Of a stretch of 64,000 nucleotides of DNA, positions 28,176 to 36,720 are shown piece by piece. Origin of the DNA: UMGS172 sp045592985 (GTDB lineage: Bacteria; Bacillota; Clostridia; Oscillospirales; Acutalibacteraceae). A program made the translations under genes and the position numbers. Location: positions 62,001 to 126,000 of the forward strand of contig JAZNVU010000041.1 of the NCBI GenBank assembly GCA_045592985.1. Reading direction: 5' to 3'. Under the pieces are notes generated by a model. It searched no databases. It was not told the DNA's origin and saw nothing but the letters and a program-made list of their open reading frames with translations. Position 1 is the first letter of the stretch. Each line of letters starts with the position of its first letter.

Positions 28176-28496
28176 TCAATCGTTAAAGATTATATCCGAA
28201 CCGACGGCTTTTTCCACCGATTCGCTGAGTCTTTTTATACCGTAACCGGTATTTCCTTTAATACCGGGAATCGGAATGACGGCGGGGCTCATAACCTCGT
28301 CAAACTTTGCAATGTCTTTTTTAAGAAGTTCGGCGTATTCTTCGGTAATATATACAACACCGTAAACTCCGCCGTTTGTTATTTTTTTAAATGATTCGTG
28401 TGCCGAATCGTAATCGGTACACGGGAAAATATCGAGACCTACTGCAGAGAAACCCTTTATGCTGTCGATATCCCCCAAAACGGCAATTCTAATCAT
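28176..28496 (-). CDS. ntpG: V-type ATPase subunit F (NtpG)
   Basis: A small 106-residue central-stalk subunit with a Rossmann-like fold. IAVLGDIDSIKGFSAVGLD at the start and VIPIPGIKGNTG near the end match V-type subunit F. It overlaps the ntpC gene by 8 bases upstream and lies directly before ntpA. Confidence 0.94.
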   Translation of the reverse strand: MIRIAVLGDIDSIKGFSAVGLDIFPCTDYDSAHESFKKITNGGVYGVVYITEEYAELLKKDIAKFDEVMSPAVIPIPGIKGNTGYGIKRLSESVEKAVGSDIIFND

Positions 28497-29439
28497 AAAG
28501 TTCCCTCAGTCTTTCTGCAATTACGGTTTCGCCTGCCTCGGTACGAATACCCGAAGCCAGCATTAAAACTGCTCTTATCTCGGCAAGTTTTGCAAAAACA
28601 TACCCAATAATAACATCGGGGCCTGAACTTATCAATTTGGCTTTTTTAGTGACCGACATAAGGCAGTTATCAGCGTATTTTTCAAACTCTGTCGACGATT
28701 TTTTAAAGTTGATTGCCGCCTGCTCATCAAAGTTTTCGAGCCACTCTGTAACCGCTTGGCTACCTTCTAAAGCAGCATTTTTAAGTGATTCAACCTTCGA
28801 AGGAAAGTATAGCGTTTTATTATAAAAATCGACGTCTTTTTGTGCTTTTGCACCTCTTAAAGCGACCTTAATGTTTTCGAAAAGTACCTTGGTCTCAATG
28901 TATTCACGAAGTAACGGAGATGCCTTTTTCACCGACTCCAAGGATGCTTTCATACGACTTTTATCCAGCATTCCGTCAACAAGCTGAGCATCGCCAGTCG
29001 CAGCAAGCAATGTGTAGCCCTCGCTTGCATCGTCAGCACAAAACTCAGGCAACAAATGAAATCTTTTTTCTTTCACCGCTGTTTCCAGTACGTCAATATC
29101 AATAACCGAAGGAGAAAGCAACAGATGCTTATATTCCCTGCCGGATAAAACGCCTTTTATAACGGTTTTTAAGTTGTGATAATCGTTATCGAGTAAAAAA
29201 GGGTCGAAAACCGAAAAATCGGCTGCCGTGCTCTTTACGTATTCCCATAAAGCAGCGGTTTCGAATTTTGCCATTTCTTCAACCGTGGCTGCTGAACCGC
29301 CAAACCCTTTGTCCGACAGTTCCTGAACAAGCTGCTTTTCGTTGTTTAAACCCGCGAACTCCAGCAATTCTTGTCTTTTCATAAGCAAGCCTTCTCTTGC
29401 ACGGACATTTCCAACCGAAAAGCCCCAGGATAAAGACAC
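28489..29439 (-). CDS. ntpC: V-type ATPase subunit C
   Basis: The helical funnel subunit (also called d) that joins the central stalk to the K ring. About 316 residues; GNVRAREGLLM and FDPFLLDNDYHNLKTVIKG are characteristic, as is the closing region with YVFAKLAEIRAVLMLASG. GGGAGGTG overlaps the first possible GTG at 29448, so the GTG at 29439, giving MSLSWGFSVGNVRA, is the likelier start. Confidence 0.94.
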   Translation of the reverse strand: MSLSWGFSVGNVRAREGLLMKRQELLEFAGLNNEKQLVQELSDKGFGGSAATVEEMAKFETAALWEYVKSTAADFSVFDPFLLDNDYHNLKTVIKGVLSGREYKHLLLSPSVIDIDVLETAVKEKRFHLLPEFCADDASEGYTLLAATGDAQLVDGMLDKSRMKASLESVKKASPLLREYIETKVLFENIKVALRGAKAQKDVDFYNKTLYFPSKVESLKNAALEGSQAVTEWLENFDEQAAINFKKSSTEFEKYADNCLMSVTKKAKLISSGPDVIIGYVFAKLAEIRAVLMLASGIRTEAGETVIAERLRELYD

Positions 29440-29457
29440 TAAAGTCACCTCCCTTTT

Positions 29458-30033
29458 TTAGAAAAGTTCTTTATTTATGATATCGGTCAATTCCTCTTTT
29501 TTCTCGGCAATAAGAGCCTTGAAATCAGCATTCTGCTCGATATCCTTATATTTCAGAATAAAACCACCGACTATCGAGTTATCCACCTCGGTCGATACAG
29601 TTATATTAAGTTTGGCAAGATTTTTCTCAAAATCAGCCGGCACACGCTCAATATCCTTGCTGTTTAAAAACATTATGCCTTGTTCCTTTGTTGCATAACG
29701 TTTTGCAAGGGATAAAAGCACATCAAAATACTCATTTGAGGGCAAAGAGGTGAGATGCTGTTCCAAAGCGATAAGAGTTTTTTCAATTTCCTCTCTCTTT
29801 TGGAGCAACATAGCATTTCTAACCGAAAGTTTTGCAGCTGAAATTGCCGACTCATCGGTTACGGCGGCTTTTTTATCGGCTGCGGCCTTGAGTTCGCAAA
29901 GTGCTTTGTCTGCCATTGCCTTACCGTCGGCAGCAATATTCTCTGCCTGCATTTTGGCATCGGCAATTATTGCCTTGGCCTGTTCGGTTGCCTCTGTAAT
30001 GATGCGCTGTGTGATTTTTTCACTTGCGGTCAT
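29458..30033 (-). CDS. ntpE: V-type ATPase subunit E (peripheral stalk)
   Basis: A 191-residue protein with a long N-terminal coiled coil (about 1-85, rich in Ala, Lys and Glu) and a globular C-terminal part with the IVGGFILKYKDIEQNADF segment typical of E subunits. It forms the stator stalk with the product of the first gene of the operon. Confidence 0.93.
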   Translation of the reverse strand: MTASEKITQRIITEATEQAKAIIADAKMQAENIAADGKAMADKALCELKAAADKKAAVTDESAISAAKLSVRNAMLLQKREEIEKTLIALEQHLTSLPSNEYFDVLLSLAKRYATKEQGIMFLNSKDIERVPADFEKNLAKLNITVSTEVDNSIVGGFILKYKDIEQNADFKALIAEKKEELTDIINKELF

Positions 30034-30060
30034 TTAAATTCAATCCTTTACAACAAGTTA

Positions 30061-30543
30061 TCAGACACCGATACCGCCAATTGCAATAACTGAAAGAAGC
30101 GATACGATAAAGGCAAGAAGAGCGTAAATTTCAACAAGGGTGGTCGAAACCATTGCCTTAGAGAACTCAGAAGGTTTCTTTGCGCAAAGTGCAATACCGG
30201 TGGCAGCAGCATTACCCTGAGCAATACCCGAGAAAAGACCACCAATACCAATAGGCAACGACGCGGCAAAATAGAGCCAACCCTGAGCAGTTGTTACAGC
30301 CGAAGCGTCTCCGCCCAAAACGCCAATGTTGATGAGTATCATAAATGTAATAATAAATCCATAAAGTCCCTGAGTACCGGGAAGGAGTTCAAGAACAAGC
30401 AATTTACCGAACATGGACGGATTCTCAGAAAGAACTCCCATACCGACCTCGGTCGCTTTACCTACGCCCTTAGCCGAACCTATACCTGCCAAAGCAGTTG
30501 CCAATGCTGCACCTATAAGTGCAAGAACTACACCCTGTGTCAT
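30061..30543 (-). CDS. ntpK: V-type ATPase rotor subunit K, with Na+ ligands
   Basis: A 160-residue membrane rotor protein made of two fused helical hairpins, four helices in all. Leu54, Thr57 and Gln58 (LLPGTQG), Gln109 (SGIAQG) and Glu138 (TLVEIYALL) fall at the positions that bind Na+ in Enterococcus hirae NtpK. This agreement is read from the sequence; Na+ rather than H+ as the coupling ion is therefore inferred. Only the second hairpin has the membrane carboxylate in the usual place. AAGGAGG gives a strong start. Confidence 0.95.
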   Translation of the reverse strand: MTQGVVLALIGAALATALAGIGSAKGVGKATEVGMGVLSENPSMFGKLLVLELLPGTQGLYGFIITFMILINIGVLGGDASAVTTAQGWLYFAASLPIGIGGLFSGIAQGNAAATGIALCAKKPSEFSKAMVSTTLVEIYALLAFIVSLLSVIAIGGIGV

Positions 30544-30545
30544 AA

Positions 30546-32501
30546 TTATTTATCCTCCTTGAATCTTGTATATTTACTGTTATGAGCAAACGGCTTGAAA
30601 GGTTTGCCGCCGCCCTCGTAAAACTTTCCAAACAGCTCTACGTACTGCAGACGAAGCGTATGAACATATGCACCGAGAGCGTTGAGAGCAAAGCTGAGAA
30701 GATGCCCGACCGTGAATATAACGAACATTATAAGCGCGCCTACAACACTTCTTCCGCCCATGGCACCAAGCATATTGAAAACCTGACCCATCGCGGCGGT
30801 GGTAAGACCCAACGCCATAAGACGTGAAAATGACATAAGGTCGCTTATATATCCCGTTATATCGTAAAGTCCGCCTATGCCAGAAATAATACCTGCAGGA
30901 CCTTTCGTGCGGACACCGTTTGCAATTATCATAAGTGCTCCGACTATTGCCATTACGCCGCCTATGGGGGTCAGTATTGCGATACCGCCGAGAATTCCTA
31001 CCGCCAACACACCGATACCTAAAAGTATAAGTATCCAACTGCCGGTTTCAAATACCGCATCGGTTAGCGACTGATGGCGGACCGTATTTAAAAACTTAAC
31101 AATAAGTCCCGTCATGATAACCACAAATCCCATTGCAACACTTATTATAAATAACTCTATTGCTTGATTCATTGGGTTTATGGGCCACGGCGGCAATGTC
31201 ACGCCGAAGAAATTTTCGGATATTACCCATATTGCGTCACCGAAGAAACTTCCGAAGATTACACCCCAGAAAACGGTAGAGATTCCGCAGTATATAAACA
31301 GTTTGAGTGACCTTGCCATACCTTTTTCGGGTTGGAATTTTTTTAACAAGAACCAAGATCCCAGTGCCAACAGCAAACCGTAGCCTGCGTCAGACAGCAT
31401 CATGCCGAAAAAGAAATAATAGAAGAAACTCATAACCGGCGTAGGGTCGATATCATCCTTGCCAGGCAATGAATAAAGTTCCGTAAGACCCGCTGCAGGT
31501 GCCGTAAAGGCATTGTTTTTGAGTGCTACGGGAACGTCCTCCTCGGTGGGGTCTTCTATCTCAACCGCCGCCGTAAAGTTGGACTCAAGATGCTCTTTGA
31601 GTTGGTATGCTTTACTCTCATCAATATAGCCTTTTAAGATAAAGACGTTTTTAGAGTGCTCAAGCGTTCCTATCGCACGGTACTTGTCGGCACGAACATT
31701 AAAATAGTCGGCTACAAGTTCCATGTCTTCCCTGAGTTCTGCCATATCTGTTATGACTTTTTTGAAGTTTTCCTGTTTGCGCTCAGTTTCAAGCAATCTT
31801 TCTCTTAACTCAGCAATTTTTTCTTTAGGCACCTTAGTGGTTGCCTGCGGCGGTCTTGCAAAACCAAGTTCCCGCAAGACCTGAGTCATTCTATCCCCTT
31901 GAGAACGCGGACACACAAGGAAAATATTCGTCTGCTCCTCATTGGCAGATATCTTTTCCACAGAAAACTCAAGTTCGCTGTCAGCCGAGGCAATGCTTTC
32001 AGCTATTTCGCTTTCGGTTCGGTTTTTAGGTAACGAACCCACAAAACCCACCGTTCGCTTTGTGCCCGAAAACTGCTGTGAAACATCTAGCGTTTCCCAT
32101 GGAAGAAGTGACTCTATCCTTGCCAGCAATCTCGCTTTTTCGGCAGCACATTCAGTAAAACCTGCCGATGCTTTAACCACCTCATGACATTTTTGCATGA
32201 TTTCGGCATTTTTGGCTACTGCCTCAGCATATTGTTCGTCGGTTATTATTCTTCGACCTGAGAACGAGGCTAACAATCCGCCGTTTTTCGGGACGTATTC
32301 GTCGATAATTTCAACCGCCTTTTCAGCCGTAGCAGCATTTCGTTCGAAACCGTTTGCAGACTGTGTGGTATCAAGCCTTTCGAAACCGTCTTCTGCCTTT
32401 TCGTTCTCCATACGAGTAATGTCCACCGTGCCTTGCCGTTGAAGATACTCTATTAACTTTTTTCGCTCACTTCTCAGTGCAAAAACGGTCACGCTTTTCA
32501 T
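30546..32501 (-). CDS. ntpI: V-type ATPase subunit I (membrane stator)
   Basis: About 651 residues. The N-terminal half is a soluble coiled-coil arm; the C-terminal half (from about 365) has seven or eight membrane helices with FFYYFFFGMMLSDAGYGLLL, MSFSRLMALGLTTAAMG and LGAYVHTLRLQYVEFFGK-like LQYVELFGKFYEGGGK. These are subunit a/I signatures, including the Arg facing the rotor. The ATG at 32501 with AAAGG upstream is preferred over a TTG at 32516. Confidence 0.95.
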   Translation of the reverse strand: MKSVTVFALRSERKKLIEYLQRQGTVDITRMENEKAEDGFERLDTTQSANGFERNAATAEKAVEIIDEYVPKNGGLLASFSGRRIITDEQYAEAVAKNAEIMQKCHEVVKASAGFTECAAEKARLLARIESLLPWETLDVSQQFSGTKRTVGFVGSLPKNRTESEIAESIASADSELEFSVEKISANEEQTNIFLVCPRSQGDRMTQVLRELGFARPPQATTKVPKEKIAELRERLLETERKQENFKKVITDMAELREDMELVADYFNVRADKYRAIGTLEHSKNVFILKGYIDESKAYQLKEHLESNFTAAVEIEDPTEEDVPVALKNNAFTAPAAGLTELYSLPGKDDIDPTPVMSFFYYFFFGMMLSDAGYGLLLALGSWFLLKKFQPEKGMARSLKLFIYCGISTVFWGVIFGSFFGDAIWVISENFFGVTLPPWPINPMNQAIELFIISVAMGFVVIMTGLIVKFLNTVRHQSLTDAVFETGSWILILLGIGVLAVGILGGIAILTPIGGVMAIVGALMIIANGVRTKGPAGIISGIGGLYDITGYISDLMSFSRLMALGLTTAAMGQVFNMLGAMGGRSVVGALIMFVIFTVGHLLSFALNALGAYVHTLRLQYVELFGKFYEGGGKPFKPFAHNSKYTRFKEDK

Positions 32502-32559
32502 TATGACCTTTGCCAAATCAAATCACCACGCTTAAATTTCTTTTTGTACCAAATCAAAT

Positions 32560-32871
32560 TCAGCCCAACAGACAGTCAACACATTTTTTGACAGCCGCAT
32601 CACGCTTGGACGATGCCGCCATAGAAATGGCATTACCCTGCTCCTCGATTTGACTTTTGGCTGACGCAACTGCATCCTCGGCCGCCTGTTTAGACTTTAC
32701 TGCCAGTTCCTCTGCATAATCGTTTGCCCTTTTCTTGGCTTCAGCCATAAGCGCAACCGACTGCTCTTCTGCCTGAGTCTTGATTTTTAAAGCCTGCTCC
32801 TCGGAATCGGCAATTATCTGTTCGGCTTCCTGCTCGGTTTTTTTAATAAGTTCAATGGTTTCTTGTGCCAT
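32560..32871 (-). CDS. ntpF: V-type ATPase stalk subunit (G/H, NtpF-like)
   Basis: A 103-residue, almost wholly helical Ala/Glu/Lys-rich coiled coil, as expected of the peripheral-stalk partner of subunit E. Such sequences have little specific signal. The call rests on its place as first gene of an operon otherwise ordered exactly as ntpFIKECGABD. GGGAGTG precedes the ATG. Confidence 0.85.
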   Translation of the reverse strand: MAQETIELIKKTEQEAEQIIADSEEQALKIKTQAEEQSVALMAEAKKRANDYAEELAVKSKQAAEDAVASAKSQIEEQGNAISMAASSKRDAAVKKCVDCLLG

Positions 32872-32900
32872 AGGTACACTCCCATCATTGTAATACTGCT

Positions 32901-32929
32901 ATTTTACAACGAAATTGAATCAGTTGCAA
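32901..32929 (-). promoter_or_regulatory. Promoter of the V-type ATPase operon
   Basis: On the minus strand, TTGCAA (32924-32929), a 17-bp spacer, TAAAAT (32901-32906), about 30 bases before ntpF. The rest of the divergent gap (32930-33100) is AT-rich with no further structure that I can see. Confidence 0.75.
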
Positions 32930-33103
32930 GAGGAAATTGTTAAATTTTTAATTATTGAACAATAAAACCAAAAAAATAACTTTTTTACACATCAAAATGT
33001 GCTGGATAACCACTTCACTTAAGATAATTAAGTTTTGAGTTAAAAAAATATATTATTTTTTGAAAAAATATCAAAAACACATCTTCTTTTTTGGAAAGAA
33101 GTT

Positions 33104-33112
33104 TGGTATAAT
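33104..33112 (+). promoter_or_regulatory. Extended -10 promoter of the hydrolase-MurF-ddl-CDF run
   Basis: TGGTATAAT (33104-33112) with no good -35 at the proper distance. The leader to the ATG is about 45 bases and ends in GTGGAGGCG. Confidence 0.6.
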
Positions 33113-33160
33113 ATATGTAATAATGTCTAAATTCATATTATATCACGTGGAGGCGCCATT

Positions 33161-33919
33161 ATGTATACCCAAATCGGCGACTTGAAAATACATTATTTAG
33201 AACAAGGCTCGGGACCCGACGTGCTTATGCTACACGGTTGGGGTGCCTCGGCCGAAAGTTTCAGAAGTATCATTGGTGCTTTGCAGGACAGGTGCCATAT
33301 TGTAGCACTTGACTTTCCCGGTTGCGGTGAGAGTGACCTGCCAAACAAACCACTTGACATTAACGATTATGTATTTTTGGTACTTGAATTTTGCAATAAG
33401 TTAAACCTTGATAATCCTATACTCATAGGTCACTCTCACGGTTGCCGTGTTATTATGAAAATGTGCGGTACAGGACTTATGAGCCCGCCTAAAATTGTCT
33501 TTATCGACGGAGCAGGTTTAAAGCCTAAATTCAACCTGAAAAAGTCGGTTAAGGTTGCCACGTTTAAAACAATCAGAAAAGTATTTGAACTTCCCGTTTT
33601 CGGTCAAAAGGGAAAAGATATCGTCAGCAAAGCGCGTTCGCATTTTGGCTCTGCCGATTACAGTTCGGCACCCGAAGTTATGCGCAAAACAATGGTGAAA
33701 CTTGTCAACGACGATATGACCCCTTATGTTCCCTACATCACAGCGTCTACCTTGCTTATATGGGGCGAAAACGATACAGCAACACCTCTTTACATGGCTC
33801 ATAAATTAGAAAAAATGATTAAGGACTGCGGTCTTTGTGTTATAAAAGGCACAGGTCATTGGTCGTTTGCCGAAAAGCCTTTGGAAGTAAACGCTATTTT
33901 GCGCAGTTTTATTCCGTAA
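33161..33919 (+). CDS. Alpha/beta hydrolase
   Basis: A 252-residue alpha/beta-hydrolase-fold protein without a signal peptide. HGWGASAESF forms the oxyanion region, GHSHGCR the nucleophile elbow (Ser about 93), NDTATP carries the acid and GHWSFAEKP the catalytic His. Esterase, lipase and C-C hydrolase activities are all possible, and the sequence does not decide. It is first in a run with MurF-like and ddl genes 17 bases away, so a cell-envelope link is possible but unproven. Confidence 0.88.
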   Translation: MYTQIGDLKIHYLEQGSGPDVLMLHGWGASAESFRSIIGALQDRCHIVALDFPGCGESDLPNKPLDINDYVFLVLEFCNKLNLDNPILIGHSHGCRVIMKMCGTGLMSPPKIVFIDGAGLKPKFNLKKSVKVATFKTIRKVFELPVFGQKGKDIVSKARSHFGSADYSSAPEVMRKTMVKLVNDDMTPYVPYITASTLLIWGENDTATPLYMAHKLEKMIKDCGLCVIKGTGHWSFAEKPLEVNAILRSFIP

Positions 33920-33936
33920 ATTAGGAGCAATATATT

Positions 33937-35520
33937 ATGGATTTGATTTTGAAAATTGCATTTGCTGTGGCAGTTGCCGTTTTCGGCACGTTGGGTCTTA
34001 CACGTCAATATCAGATGCTTCAGCAAAACTCATATTTTTTGTCGCGATATTTTCGTTGGTATAAAGGTGCTTTCAGCACTTTCGATATTGTGACAGTTTT
34101 GCTGTCGGTTTTAGGTGCGGTAGCAATAGGTCTTGGCGTGACTGCCGAAGTTTCAACTTTTAATGTTGTTAACTCGACCGTTCTAGTTGCTGTCACCTTG
34201 CTTTTTAGCCTGATTTCAATAAACAAAAACAAAAAATCAATCAAAAAATTAGTCCTTACTGCAAGGGTTAAACGCATGATAACCGCAGGAGCAGTTATTT
34301 TCTGTATCCTTGCTGTTTTATCGGTGGTTTTAGGCAAAGTTTTCGCTATTTTGCTTTATGTTTGTGCGGTGTACTCTCCAATAGTCACCGTATTATCGCT
34401 ACTTGTAATGAAACCGATTGAAAAGGCCATTTCCAACTACTATGTGTACGATGCAAAGAAGATTTTGCGTGAACATAAAAACCTTAAGGTTATAGGTGTT
34501 ACGGGCAGTTACGGTAAAACAAGCACTAAATTTATTTTGGGACGTATTCTTAACGAAAAATACAATACCCTTGTAACCCCCGAAAACTACAACACACCAA
34601 TGGGTGTTGTTATAACTGTCAGGAACTTTTTAAAACCGCAGACAGAAATTTTTGTTTGCGAAATGGGTGCTAAACGTAAAGGCGACATTGCCGAGGTTTG
34701 CGACATTGCCGACCCCGACCTTGGAATAATCACCTCGGTAGGTCCCCAACACCTTGATACTTTCGGTAATATCGAAACGGTGGTCTCCACCAAATTTGAA
34801 CTTGCCGACCGTGTAAAATCCAAAAACGGCAAAATGTTCTTAAATGCCGATAACGAACTTATACGGCAAAAATGCGCTGACTACGATTGCATAACCTACG
34901 GCACTACCGACTGTGACTGTATGGCAGAAAATGTGTCTTACTCACCGTCGGGTCTGACCCTTACAATAAAGCACGGTGACAAGTGTTTCAACGTCACTTC
35001 TAAACTGTTAGGACTGCACAACGCACTTAACATAACCGCCGCTGCGGCTGTGGCTTTGCATTTGAGGTTGAGCCCTGAAGAAATAGCCTTTGCGGTATCA
35101 AAACTAAAACCCATAGAGCACCGTTTGGAACTTAAAAATTATATAAACGGTGCAACACTTATTGATGATGCATACAACTCCAACCCTGAGGGTTGCTTAG
35201 AGGCTGTAAGGGTTTTGGGCAGTTTTGACGGCATGAAAAAAATTCTTGTAACCCCCGGTCTTGTTGAACTGGGTGACAAAGAATTTGAGTGCAACAAGCG
35301 ATTGGGTTCCGAGGCGGCAAAACACGCTGATGTGATAATACTCGTAGGCAAAAAACGTTCGGTACCCATTGCCGAAGGTATTAATGAAACAGGATTTAAT
35401 AACGAAAATCTTTTTGTTGTTTCCTCGTTTGCCGAAGCCGTTAAGGTTTTTACCCCTATGTGTGATAACAAAACCGTTCTTCTTTTCGAGAACGATTTGC
35501 CAGACAACTATCTTGAATAA
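33937..35520 (+). CDS. MurF-like Mur ligase with N-terminal membrane domain
   Basis: Residues from about 180 on form a Mur ligase: P-loop VTGSYGKTSTK, TPENYNTPMGV, CEMGAKRKGDIAEVC, LGLHNALNITAA, and DDAYNSNPEG, the motif of MurF (UDP-MurNAc-tripeptide:D-Ala-D-Ala ligase). The first 165 residues differ from MurF: instead of the UDP-binding domain there are four or five membrane helices. The next gene is a D-Ala-D-Ala ligase, which would supply the substrate, so a role in building the muropeptide stem is likely. A lipid-linked acceptor is an inference from the membrane part. Confidence 0.85.
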   Translation: MDLILKIAFAVAVAVFGTLGLTRQYQMLQQNSYFLSRYFRWYKGAFSTFDIVTVLLSVLGAVAIGLGVTAEVSTFNVVNSTVLVAVTLLFSLISINKNKKSIKKLVLTARVKRMITAGAVIFCILAVLSVVLGKVFAILLYVCAVYSPIVTVLSLLVMKPIEKAISNYYVYDAKKILREHKNLKVIGVTGSYGKTSTKFILGRILNEKYNTLVTPENYNTPMGVVITVRNFLKPQTEIFVCEMGAKRKGDIAEVCDIADPDLGIITSVGPQHLDTFGNIETVVSTKFELADRVKSKNGKMFLNADNELIRQKCADYDCITYGTTDCDCMAENVSYSPSGLTLTIKHGDKCFNVTSKLLGLHNALNITAAAAVALHLRLSPEEIAFAVSKLKPIEHRLELKNYINGATLIDDAYNSNPEGCLEAVRVLGSFDGMKKILVTPGLVELGDKEFECNKRLGSEAAKHADVIILVGKKRSVPIAEGINETGFNNENLFVVSSFAEAVKVFTPMCDNKTVLLFENDLPDNYLE

Positions 35521-35532
35521 GGAGAATTTTTT

Positions 35533-36720
35533 ATGAAAACAACCGTTGCAGTTATATTCGGTGGCCGTTCGGTCGAGCATGAAATTGCCATTATCTCGGC
35601 AGTTCAGGCCATGGGTAATATCAACAAGGAAAAATACAACGTAATCCCTGTTTATATCAGCAAAAAAGGTGTTTTTTACACCGATGAGAGATTTTTCGAT
35701 ATCGATATTTTCAAAACACCCGATGTAATTGAAAAAACCTCGGCAAAAATCGTATTTGTTCCCGATAACAATAAGGTCAATATTGAATTTTTGGGTGGCG
35801 GTCTCTTTAAAAAGAAACCAATTACCGTTGATGTTGCCTTCCCGATTGTTCACGGCACCAACTGTGAAGACGGAACTTTGCAAGGTTATTTAGAGGCTTT
35901 AGGGCTGCCTTACGTTGGTTGCGACGTCATGTCGTCGGCACTCGGTATGGACAAAGTGCTTTTCAAAAACGTGCTTAACGACAACGGTATTCCCGTACTT
36001 CCCGGTGTTTACTTCACCTCGCGTGAATGGGCACTTAGTAAAGAGGAAATAATCGTAAAAATCGAAGACAAAATCGGTTATCCTCTTATTGTTAAACCCT
36101 CTAACTTAGGTTCAAGTATCGGCATTTCCAAGGTCGCCGACCAAGGTGAACTTATTTCCGCAGTTGACCTTGCCTGTACCTTTGCCGGTAATATACTCAT
36201 CGAACATGCTGTTGAAAATTTGCGGGAAATCAACTGCTCGGTTTTGGGTGACCGCAGTGACTGTAAACCCTCGGCACTTGAAGAACCCGTAATGCATGAT
36301 AAAATTTTGTCTTTCGACGATAAATATCGCGCAAATGCTTCAAAATCCGGTTCTAAAGGCATGGCATCTTTAAGCCGCAAACTCCCTGCCGATTTGACAC
36401 CCGAAAAGACTGCCGAAATTCAGAAAATTGCCGTTGACACCTTCAAATGCATCGGTGCCTCGGGTGTTGTCCGTATCGACTTTCTCATGGACGGAGACAA
36501 TAATGACAAGGTTTACGTCAACGAAATAAATACAATTCCCGGTTCGCTTTCTTTCTACCTTTGGGAGGCAACCGACATGAAATACCCCGAACTTATCGAT
36601 AAACTCATTTCACTTGCATTCAAACGTCAACGCGACCGTGAGAATTTAATGTTTACCATTGATACCAATATTCTTAACGAAAGCAGTTTCCGAGCAAAAG
36701 GCTCTAAAGGTAAAATATAA
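35533..36720 (+). CDS. ddl: D-alanine--D-alanine ligase
   Basis: An ATP-grasp enzyme that joins two D-Ala for peptidoglycan. In 395 residues: FGGRSVEHEIAIISA, the FPIVHGTNCEDGTLQGYLE loop, PYVGCDVMSSALGMDK, KPSNLGSSIGISK and VNEINTIPGS, all family marks. A Gly at the omega loop rather than an obvious D-Lac switch does not allow me to judge vancomycin-type specificity. The C-terminal extension (about 370-395) is slightly longer than usual. AAGGAG precedes the ATG; the TAA overlaps the next start. Confidence 0.95.
   Translation: MKTTVAVIFGGRSVEHEIAIISAVQAMGNINKEKYNVIPVYISKKGVFYTDERFFDIDIFKTPDVIEKTSAKIVFVPDNNKVNIEFLGGGLFKKKPITVDVAFPIVHGTNCEDGTLQGYLEALGLPYVGCDVMSSALGMDKVLFKNVLNDNGIPVLPGVYFTSREWALSKEEIIVKIEDKIGYPLIVKPSNLGSSIGISKVADQGELISAVDLACTFAGNILIEHAVENLREINCSVLGDRSDCKPSALEEPVMHDKILSFDDKYRANASKSGSKGMASLSRKLPADLTPEKTAEIQKIAVDTFKCIGASGVVRIDFLMDGDNNDKVYVNEINTIPGSLSFYLWEATDMKYPELIDKLISLAFKRQRDRENLMFTIDTNILNESSFRAKGSKGKI

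Noticed and set aside
35197..35883. 228-codon minus-strand frame across the MurF-ddl junction
   Set aside because: Antisense to two well-recognised genes with intact motifs; no ribosome site.
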